Part shown: piece by piece, positions 41,669 through 50,191 of the stretch
Layout of the letters: every line of letters starts with the position of its first letter
Position numbering within the stretch: position 1 is the stretch's first letter
Origin: Saprospirales bacterium
GTDB lineage: Bacteria > Bacteroidota > Bacteroidia > Chitinophagales > Saprospiraceae
Length of the DNA: 64,000 nucleotides
Reading direction: 5' to 3'
Assembly (NCBI GenBank): GCA_016719895.1
Contig: JADJYG010000010.1
Location: forward strand, 1 to 64,000
Position numbers and translations under genes: made by a program
Notes under the pieces: generated by a model
Database searches by the model: none
What the model saw: the letters and a program-made list of their open reading frames with translations, nothing else
Told to the model about the DNA's origin: nothing

Positions 41669-43098
41669 TTAACGGCCTACATTTTTGACGGCATCCTGAA
41701 TCAATTCCACCATGAAGTCGGGCGGATTAAAGCCGAGGTATATGACCATGCCCAGCAACACAAACTGGGAAACCGATTCGTATCCGGGCACTTTACCGGC
41801 TTTTGCTGCATCAAAATGAACCGGTGGCGCGAACAACAACCGGAAGAGGTTTTTCCCTAATGCCCAGATAATCACCGTCAGTAAAATCAGCACAACGAGT
41901 AGTATAAACAGGTGATGGCCCTCGAACAGGGCGCGAAAAATCATAAATTCACTGATAAACAGCCCCGATGGAGGCATGGCAGTAGCACAGATAAAAGCGA
42001 GCAACAGTACTATCGCGCCCGGCAGGTTATAGTGGAAATAATTGCCCGTATCGGAAATATATTTGCTTCGGTAGATGCGGTAAACCTGCCCCATTTGAAA
42101 AAACATGCTGGATTTGACGAATGCATGCAGCACTAAATGAAGTATAGCGGCATAGTACCCGATGCCGCCCGCCGCTACGCCCAGCATGACCAAACCGATA
42201 TGCTCGATGCTTGAATACGCCAGCATACGCTTGATATTCTCGACTTTGATCATGTAAACGGCCGCTACAAAAACAGACAATCCGGCAGCAATAAAGATGA
42301 CGTTGTCGGCCCAATCGTGGATGGCCGTTTGGGCTATGATTTCGTAAAACCGGAAGAAGCCCACAAAACCCGTATTCATCAGCACACTAGACAGTAAGGC
42401 ACCCGCCGGGGAGGGCGCTTTGTCTTTTGCATCGATACCCGCAGTGTACATCGGCACCAGGCCCAATTTTGCGGTGAACCCGGTAAAAATGAATATAAAG
42501 GCTAAGCGAAGCCAAAAAATATGGAGCGAGCCGGCAGCATGCAACAGCGCCGGGTATGTCAGCTCCACGTGCCCGGCTTGTTGGAGGGCGATGCTCAAAA
42601 ACAGGATGCCGATAAACACGAAGGTGATACTGATGGAACAAACGAAGATATATTTCCAGGTGCCTTCCAATGCAGCGGCATCGCGGTGGTAATAGATCAG
42701 CCCCGAGGCTGCCAGAGTCGTCAGTTCGACGAACACCCAGGTCACGGCTATATGATTCGACAGGTATGCCCCGCTGATGGCAGCCAGCAACATGGTCATC
42801 GACATAAAAAAAATGCCCCGCTCCCTGGGATTCTCCTCTGGCCCGCTCAGATAAATATAACTGTGGTAAAAAGCGGGAATGGCCACGATCCCCAGGGTGG
42901 TCAGCAGGATCAGAGCCAAGGCGTCGGATTTGAAAAAGCCGTAAAGCGCCTCTTCGTCGCGATGCAAAAACGACCAGGCGATCAACGCCCATTGCAACAA
43001 GGCGAAGGCGGCAACCAGGCCGAATTGGCCCGGCGGCTCCGGTTGACAAAAAGGAGCGCGCTGATAATTATAGACCCGATTAAATAGGTTGCGATCAT
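41669..43098 (-). pseudogene. HyfF/NuoN-like proton-pumping subunit, frameshifted near its start
   Basis: The main frame (41669-43000, 443 residues) has about a dozen membrane helices, with TWVFVELTTLAASGLIYYHR, the key-Lys helix (WKYIFVCSISITFVFIGILF), and KMLAYSSIEHIGLVMLG written KRMLAYSSIEHIG, as in NuoN/HyfF. The natural start appears to be ATG 43098 (MIATYLIGSIIISALLFVNR) in another frame that ends soon after. Adding one G to the GGG near 43033 joins them into VNRSRRGQFGLVAAFALLQW. So the sequence lacks one base, or the gene is broken. The proton channel would otherwise be complete. Confidence 0.8.
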
Positions 43099-43121
43099 GT
43101 TTAATGCGAAAATAAATCCGT

Positions 43122-43751
43122 TCAGTCTTTCAGGTTTTGCAATTGATCTACATCGGCAGACGGCAGTACATCGCCGATTTTATTGACAAAAACGCCCAAC
43201 AACAGTACGCTCACGAAAAGATCGAGCAGAATGCCTGTGTTTACCAGCATCGGCATCTCCGCGCCCACCGCCAGTGATAAAATGAACACGCCGTTTTCTA
43301 TGATCAGAAAACCCATAACGTGCGTGATCAATTTCTTGCGGGTCATGATGATGTAAAGCCCTGTAAACAGTGAAGAAAGCGCCACCACAAAATATACCTT
43401 ATCGAGGCGTGGATCATGGATGATGTTTGAAATCAGGAAAGTAGCAATGATGATCAGCGTCACGATGACCAGGGATAAAAAATTGGGCAGATATGGCTCC
43501 GCTTCGCGGGTGATCCGGTTCTTTTTAATGACGTAACCTAAAAACAAGGGAACCGCAAGCGTCTTGAATACGATCGTTTCCAATAGAATGAAAATCAGGT
43601 TTACCGTATTGATTTCATTCAACTCGATAAAACTGACTCCAAACAACAGCAAGCCCTGAAAGGCCAAAATATTGATATAGGTCAGCAGCCGGTTGGCAAT
43701 GCTGATATAGATCAGCGTAGCGGCAAAAGTGATGAGTAAAACGCTCGTCAT
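43122..43751 (-). CDS. HyfE-like membrane subunit
   Basis: A 209-residue protein with six predicted helices. The C-terminal part (LITHVMGFLIIENGVFILSL) is the NuoK-like unit with the membrane Glu that takes part in proton transfer, and the N-terminal half is the extra region typical of HyfE. It bridges HyfC and the antiporter-like subunits. Located 6 bases after the hyfC stop and 23 bases before the apparent hyfF start, so the three are transcribed together. Intact. Confidence 0.85.
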   Translation of the reverse strand: MTSVLLITFAATLIYISIANRLLTYINILAFQGLLLFGVSFIELNEINTVNLIFILLETIVFKTLAVPLFLGYVIKKNRITREAEPYLPNFLSLVIVTLIIIATFLISNIIHDPRLDKVYFVVALSSLFTGLYIIMTRKKLITHVMGFLIIENGVFILSLAVGAEMPMLVNTGILLDLFVSVLLLGVFVNKIGDVLPSADVDQLQNLKD

Positions 43752-43757
43752 GGTGCT

Positions 43758-44672
43758 TTAAATAAATTTTCCCATCAACAACAACACCCCGAAAAATATC
43801 AGCAGGGAAAAGGAGGTAAGGGTATAAATAAACTCGGCGTTATGCGCCATCCTGAACCGCGCCGCAAAGGACTCCAGCAGCCCGGCAATGACGGCAAAAA
43901 AGAACTGCACCGCAAAAAACAAGGGCACAGCCAGGGCTAACGGCAAATTGCTGATAAAGAAATTGGCGATAATAGCCCCGTACATGGCAAATTTCAGGTT
44001 GGTGGCGTACAAAATCAGCCCGAGATCGAAACCGCTGTTGTCCAATATCATGACCTCGTGGATCATCGTCAGCTCCAGGTGGGTTTTCGGGTCGTCTATT
44101 GGCATACGGCTGTTTTCGATCATGGCAATCATGATGAGTACAAACGTGGCCAGGGTGCCGAGTGCGTACGATACATAGGAACCAAAGTGCAGCGCCGTGA
44201 AAATAGCATGGAACGACGTATGCCCGGTCAACAGCGCAAAGGATCCCATGGTGATAAAAAACGCAGGTTCGGCCAACATGGAAAAGAGCGCCTCACGGCT
44301 GGCGCCCATGCCTTCGAAACTACTCCCGGTATCGAGGGCAGAAATAATGCTGAAAAACTTGCCGAGCGCCAAAATATAAGCGAAAAATACAAAATCGCCG
44401 TCAAACGATATCAACCCTTTCGACTGGCCGACCGGAACTACCAAAATCGCCATCACCACAGAGGCAAAGTAGATGCTGGGCGCCACTTGAAAGATAAAAC
44501 TGGTCGTTTGGCTGAAAACAGCCCCCTTTTTAAATAAGCGAACGACATCTTTCAGGGGCTGAAAAATGCCCGGACCTTTTCGCCCGGAGACAAGGCTTTT
44601 CGTGCGGATGACGATGCCCGTAAAAAACAAACTCGCCAGAAAAATCATCGCAAGACTCAACATAACCGTCAC
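43758..44672 (-). CDS. HyfC/NuoH-like membrane anchor subunit
   Basis: A 304-residue NuoH homologue with eight helices. Conserved parts include VSGRKGPGIFQPLKDVVRLF, SFEGMGASREALFSMLAEPA (charged loop facing the quinone-like or coupling site) and DDPKTHLELTMIHEVM. This subunit joins the hydrophilic arm to the ion pump. It starts with GTG 44672 overlapping the upstream stop (GTGA) or ATG 44663. Intact, and the best sign that the operon was functional recently. Confidence 0.9.
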   Translation of the reverse strand: MTVMLSLAMIFLASLFFTGIVIRTKSLVSGRKGPGIFQPLKDVVRLFKKGAVFSQTTSFIFQVAPSIYFASVVMAILVVPVGQSKGLISFDGDFVFFAYILALGKFFSIISALDTGSSFEGMGASREALFSMLAEPAFFITMGSFALLTGHTSFHAIFTALHFGSYVSYALGTLATFVLIMIAMIENSRMPIDDPKTHLELTMIHEVMILDNSGFDLGLILYATNLKFAMYGAIIANFFISNLPLALAVPLFFAVQFFFAVIAGLLESFAARFRMAHNAEFIYTLTSFSLLIFFGVLLLMGKFI

Positions 44673-46704
44673 AGTTGATTTAAGAAATCCAGGAGCGCAT
44701 ACATATTATCGACGACAAGGGGGACTAAAATCACCAGTGTGATAAATACAATGCCATACAGTACGTAAAATTGCGGGTTTCCATTTTGTAAAAACTGAAA
44801 CTTTCCCATGAAGTGTTTCAGCTTCCTGAGCGGCCGGTCGATCAGCCACTCTTCCAGGGCATCGTATGGATGTGTTTCCTGCCAACCATCCACCGGGAAA
44901 ATGCCCTCCACAGGCCTTTTCTTTTTGTGAATGGAAAACAGGGGTTCGGCCAGCTTCCGGTACGAACGAATGAACGACCCGGCCGAATACTGCATCCGGG
45001 AGGCGTCGCCCACATATCCGCAGCCCCAGGTGCCGGATACGGATGCAGGCTTTCTGCCCGTCGCCTTTTGCCGGATGAAAAACACCAGCCCCGCCAGAGC
45101 GATGAACCCGGCCGCACACCAGCCGATATTTGCCACCAGGCGGGATGCGTTTTCCGGAATTGCCGACACCTGCGGCGCCCCGGGTATTTTTGCCGTAAAC
45201 GCCGCTACCGGCGCAGATAATGCCTGCAGAAAAACACCGGGAAACAAACCAATGCCCATAATAAGCGCCAGCGTTGCATACATCGGAACCAGCTTGCCCC
45301 AGCTCGCTTCTACGGGCGCAGGAACAAATACGCGGCGCGGCGTGCCAAGAAAAACAATGCCGAACGCTTTGGTAAAGCACAACAGGGCCAGCCCGCCGAT
45401 GAGTACCAGGCCGAACAAAGAGGCGATGATCGCAAACAACGGCACCGGGCTTTGATTGCCCAGGCCCTGGTATAAACCCGAATAAATCAAAAACTCCGAA
45501 ACAAAGCCGTTGAACGGCGGCAACCCGCAAATCGCCAACGCCGCCAACAGGAATAACGATGCCGTGTGCGGCATTTTTTTGATCAACCCGCCCATTTTTT
45601 CGATATTCAGGGTATGCGTGGCCTGGTAAACGTTGCCTGCGCTGAAAAACAGCAACGACTTGAATAACGAATGGTTCAATACGTGCAGCATCCCGCCCGC
45701 AAAGCCCAGTGCCGCCAGCATGGGATTGTGGGCGCCTATGCCGATGGTACCCAGGCCAATGCCAATACCGATAATCCCGATATTCTCGATGCTGTGGTAA
45801 GCCAGTAATGTTTTCAGGTTGTGCTGTAAAATGGCGAGCATGACGCCGTAAATCCCGGAGATCACCGCCGCAAACAAGATAATGTACCCCGCCGTCACAT
45901 AATCGGTCTTTATCAGCAAAATCATCCGCAGGATACCGTAAATGCCGATTTTAATGAGCACCCCCGACATGATGCCCGACACGTGCGACGGCGCCGCCGG
46001 GTGCGCGTGCGGAAGCCAGGTATGAAACGGCACAAAACCGGCTTTCAAACCGAATCCGGCAAAAAACAACCCAACAACACCAGGTTCGTCAACGCTGGAA
46101 AAGACTCGGAAAACGCCGCGATAGCTTTGAAATCGTACGAACCCGTCCGGTAGGCTACCCAGATAAAGCCCAGGCTGAGCAATACAATGGATACGTGCGA
46201 CTGGATGAGGTAATTGATACCCGCCTTCAGTGTCTCCGGCTTTTGATGCTCAAAAATGACGAGCAGAAACGCCGATACGGCCATAATTTCCCAGGCGAAC
46301 AGAAAAACGATGGCATTCTGAACCGAGCAGATAACCAACAGCATGGATTGCACCAGCAAAAAAGCAATACAGTGCAGCGTGAGGTTTGCCTTTTGTTCCC
46401 GGTACACCTTCATGTATTGCAGGCCGTACAATCCGCCGGTGATCATCGTAAAATTGATCAGCAAGATAAACCACCCCGACAGGGCATCGATGCGTACAGG
46501 GATTTCGCCGGTCACGGGTGTTCCCGGCAAGAGCAGTTCCGTCTCGTTTCCCTGCATTGCCTGTACGGCCAGGAACCCGCTGATGAGCGCACCGACGCCT
46601 GCTGCCGCCATGCTGACCACTCCCTTCGCTTTCACCCGGAGAAAAGGTAGCGCCGTCAGGGTTGCAAACAGCATGGCGAAGTAAACAAGGACGCCGCTCA
46701 TCAT
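44669..46704 (-). pseudogene. Second HyfB/NuoL-like antiporter subunit, frameshifted
   Basis: Two frames make one 678-residue subunit. Piece 46045-46704 has IPVRIDALSGWFILLINFTM and the EIMAVSAFLLVIFEHQ helix (channel Glu). Piece 44669-46069 has AGFGLKAGFVPFHTWLPHAH, PAAPSHVSGIMSGVLIKIGI, the LLAYHSIENIGIIGIG helix, and a C-terminal extension with a Cys-Gly-Tyr motif (GTWGCGYVGD). They switch in TGTTTTTTGCC near 46060; one more T would restore LVLLGLFFAGFGLKAG. ATG 46704 overlaps the stop of the previous gene. It is about 45% alike by eye to the first copy, so the operon carries a duplicated pump. Confidence 0.85.
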
Positions 46705-48692
46705 ATCCAATTGAATAAAGTGGCCAAAAAAACCGTCAGCATAAACAACACCCCGTAGAGCACATAGTATTGTATTCGCCCGTTTTGGATGAACTGAAAA
46801 ACGTTCATACCCGAAAGCAAGCGCCCAGTCAGTTTACCAATGATGCTGTTTTCAAAAAAATCGGCGTAATGCGAAGCGTAATGACGCTCCTCCGGAAATA
46901 TCTCATCCTGCTTGATCTCTACATACCGTTTTTTCCCCAACGATAAATCCGAGCAGTTTGCCGAGGGTTTTCGAAAACGATTTCCCGGTATATTGCATCC
47001 GGTTGTTCGGCGCAATATATGCGCAGCCCCAGGTAGTCGCGGTTGTTGACGGGCGAACAGAAACCAACCTGCTTCGCAACAGAAAGGTCAGCGCCAATAG
47101 CCCCAGAAAAACCATAGAATACCTGCCAATTCGCGCCAATACCAGCGCGCCGGTTTCCACACCGGCAGTTTGCATAAGGGGCAGGGCAGCATCGGTAATA
47201 TGCGCTATGGCGCCCAGATAGAGCTGCGGAAACAGGCCGATCGAAAGCATGACACTGAGAATCAAATACTGTGGTACGCGCATGAACAGTGATACCTCTT
47301 GCGGAAATTTGTGCGCCACCGGCGCCCGGGCATTGCCGAGAAAAATGACGCCAAAACTTTTTGTAAACGTCAGCAGGGACATGCCACCGATGATGGCCAG
47401 CCCGGCGAGCGCGAGCATCATCAGCGTGGACAGGTAAAAACTGGACGTTTTTATGCCGGTTAGCAAGCCGGCATACAGCAGGAATTCTGATACGAACCCG
47501 TTCAATGGCGGCAGCCCCCGATAGATAAGGCGCCGACCAGGAAAAATAATGCCGTTTGTGGCATTTTACCGATCAACCCGCCCAGCTTTTCCATGTCGCG
47601 GGTATGGGTTTGCTGGTAAATTGATCCGGCAGCGAAAAACAACAGCGATTTGGACAACGAATGATTAAGTGTGTGGAGCAGGGCAACGCTCAAACCAATA
47701 GCCCCGAGCGCGGGGTTATTGGCGCCTTTCCCAATCAAAAACAGCCCGATCCCGGCGCCGATAATACCGATATTCTCGATCGTGCAATACGCCAGCATTC
47801 GTTTGAAATCGCGGTGGACAGCAGCATTCAGAATGCCGAAAACGCCGGTCGCAACCGACAATGCCAGTAGCGCGGCGCCGGTCAGCAGCAAATTGGTTTC
47901 CAGCATCAGCCCCATGCGGAGAATACCGTAAATGCCCAGTTTGACGATTACGCCAGACATCACGCCCGACACGTGCGACGGCGCCGCAGGGTGCGCATGG
48001 GGTAGCCACGAATGCAGCGGAATAAACCCGGCCTTGATGCCAAAACCGCCCAAAAAAAGGAGTATAAGCCAGCCGTTTCCGTTTTCGCCAAAAAAACGAG
48101 CTATTGCCCCGAAATCGAAGGACCCAGTCGTAAAATACACCCAAATGAAGGCTACGGTCAGCAAAACAACCCCGAGGTGCATTTGTACCAGGTAATTCAT
48201 GCCCGCCCGCAGGGTTTCCGGCTTTTGGTGTTCGAACATGACTAAAAACAGGGAAGAAAGCGACATCAATTCCCAGGCAACCAGAAAGGCCAACCCATGC
48301 TGTACCATACACACCCACAGCATCGATACCTGGAAAAGCAGAAATAACGCCCAATGCAAGGCCAGATTGGCTCGCTGCTCCCCGTACGATTTCAGGTAGC
48401 CAATGCCATATAAGGCCCCATTAACACACGTAAAATTGATGATGAGTACAAACCAGGCCGACAACGCGTCCAACCGAACCGGAATACTTCCGAAAAAGGA
48501 CGATCCGTTCAGGACAAAATCAAGCGGGCGTCCTGCCAGGGCCTGAACGGCTGGGACGGACGTGCACACCGCGTTGAGCAAAACAAAACCGAAACAGACC
48601 GCAGATCTTGCCCGGGCAGGCGCAGCCGGGATAAATGCCATCCCGGCCCCGCTAACAAAAAGAGTTGCAAAAATCAATTGAATACTATCCAT
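46701..48692 (-). pseudogene. First HyfB/NuoL-like antiporter subunit, two frameshifts
   Basis: Three pieces form one subunit of about 660 residues. Piece 47502-48692 has IPVRLDALSAWFVLIINFTC, GGFGIKAGFIPLHSWLPHAH and MLAYCTIENIGIIGAG. Piece 46903-47505 (LNGFVSEFLLYAGLLTG) and piece 46701-47015 (RYVEIKQDEIFPEERHY) complete it. The first switch is at GGGGG near 47521, where one more G restores GLPPLNGFVSE. The second is at AAAAAA near 46936, where one A fewer restores VGEKRYVEIKQDE. ATG 48692 (MDSIQLIFATL) is chosen; the frame open to 48746 overlaps the methyltransferase. Normal HyfB would move protons or sodium. Confidence 0.85.
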
Positions 48693-48727
48693 AAACAACC
48701 GGGTTCCGGGGTTTTCGGTAAGCAAAC

Positions 48728-49291
48728 TCAACAGGTTTTTTCCCAAAACTTCAACTTGCCGTCGAAGTGATCCGATACCATGGTATAGCCTGCGGGTATC
48801 TCCATCGAGTAGCTGAAATACGTGGCCAACCGGGCGCCGGCAGGCATAGCACCCAACTGGTCCTTTACATGCAAGGAATACGATTTATACAGACTACTGC
48901 TTAATTCGACAGACTGGTCTATTGCACCAAGCGGAACGATATTTTCAAAAAACGAATTGAAAAAATAGATGGCATCAAATTTACTAAAGTCTATTTCCGT
49001 GATATTCCCCCAGAGAAACGACAGGTTGGATAACTTGTATTTACCGGCCAACTGTTCGGCAAGCAGGTGCAGGCGCTTCCGGTGTTCCACGCCGGTGAAA
49101 TGTCCCTGCGTACAAGCTGCCCCGATCAGGCAAAATTTTCCGGCGCCAGAGCCGACATCCAGGACCCTGGCGCCCGGCGCTTTAACGAGAAATTCGGCAG
49201 CGCGTTTTGCCACGCCAACCGGTGTAAAATGATATTTTGAAATCTGTTTGATTCGCGTTGGGTAAATGGCGTCAAAATCACTGTCTTTCAT
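48728..49291 (-). CDS. SAM-dependent methyltransferase at the head of the hyf-like operon
   Basis: A 187-residue class I methyltransferase: ARVLDVGSGAGKFCLIGAAC is motif I, FTGVEHRKRLHLLAEQLA the acidic motif II, and FDAIYFFNSFFENIVPLG the substrate side. The start MKDSDFDAIYPTRIKQISKY at 49291 matches relatives; the frame open to 49474 is unlikely. It ends 35 bases before the first HyfB start on the same strand, so it is probably co-transcribed. Such a gene is not a regular hyf component; its substrate is unknown. The 200 bases upstream contain no clear promoter. Confidence 0.75.
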   Translation of the reverse strand: MKDSDFDAIYPTRIKQISKYHFTPVGVAKRAAEFLVKAPGARVLDVGSGAGKFCLIGAACTQGHFTGVEHRKRLHLLAEQLAGKYKLSNLSFLWGNITEIDFSKFDAIYFFNSFFENIVPLGAIDQSVELSSSLYKSYSLHVKDQLGAMPAGARLATYFSYSMEIPAGYTMVSDHFDGKLKFWEKTC

Positions 49292-49491
49292 GGCAGCTCC
49301 CGATCTCAAGTTTATAATAACCATTGCGTTATAATTTTTTTTCCTGACGGGATAGATTGTACCGGGGCGGAATGTCCTTGCCGGGCATCTTCTCTGCCGC
49401 ACCGGTGTGATGCCGGGCTGGGCAATTGCACGAATGGAGCGTGTGCTGGATTTGAAATGATATACAGGCCGCACACCATTTCAGGCGCCCG

Positions 49492-49896
49492 TTATATTTC
49501 GTGGGCAGGCCGCACCGGCGGTGGGTGGAAAATATTGCCTATGGCCCGGTTTGGCCGCCATTCTGCATGGAAAAGAGATGGAAGGCATCCAGAGCGGTTT
49601 TCACCCCAGACGGCATCGAACAGCGGGAGCCCGATGAAAATTAAAGGGCGCCCGGGAAGCGGCAAATGCGTTTGCCCCCGCTGTGCAACGGCAAGCTGCC
49701 AGCCTTTCGACAGGCTACTTAAACGCTTCTTTTGCAGTTGTTTCGTATTGGAAAGGAGCGGGCGTTTTGCACGGCTGGACCGCGCAGTCTTATCCAGGAT
49801 GGAATTGGAAACCGTACAGCCCAAATTATTCTGAGGCACTATCCGGATGAAGGCTACCAGGAGGACCGTGAGAAAAAGTAAAACCCGAGCTTTCAT
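49492..49896 (-). CDS. Hypothetical exported protein
   Basis: A 134-residue frame with a plausible signal peptide (MKARVLLFLTVLLVAFIRIV) followed by a basic, low-hydrophobicity sequence with no known domain. It lies on the same strand as the hyf-like operon, 200 bases upstream of the methyltransferase. A plus-strand frame of similar length (49457-49834) overlaps it, so coding is not certain; the signal-like start is the only argument. The following 295 bases (49897-50191) hold no gene I can support. Confidence 0.35.
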   Translation of the reverse strand: MKARVLLFLTVLLVAFIRIVPQNNLGCTVSNSILDKTARSSRAKRPLLSNTKQLQKKRLSSLSKGWQLAVAQRGQTHLPLPGRPLIFIGLPLFDAVWGENRSGCLPSLFHAEWRPNRAIGNIFHPPPVRPAHEI

Positions 49897-50191
49897 CCGG
49901 CAAATTTAGTCCTTTTCCCTCAATTTTCACCGCATTGCCAAACGGGAAGACCGAAATTTTGGCAGTATCGAAGCGCTTAGAGCATATTGGGGATTTTCCC
50001 GAGTAATCGGGACAAGTACTGCCGGAGCCAAAAACGAGGGCTTTTTGCGTCAGTTTTTGCGTTTTTGAAGGAGCATAGTGGGGACTCTGTGACTGAAAAA
50101 AGGCGGAAAAAGGCGGAAAAAGAACCGTTTTGGGCCCGGCGGGAAAATCCCCAACATGCTTAATCTGGACATCCCGATAAAAAACGGGAAT

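Noticed and set aside
46701..47505. The small frames in the first HyfB region as separate genes with ATGA-like overlaps
   Set aside because: Together they align to one continuous HyfB-like protein; the overlaps are by-products of frameshifts at homopolymers.
49457..49834. 125-codon plus-strand frame opposite the hypothetical exported protein
   Set aside because: It has no signal peptide or domain and reads like a shadow; the minus-strand frame has at least a plausible signal sequence.
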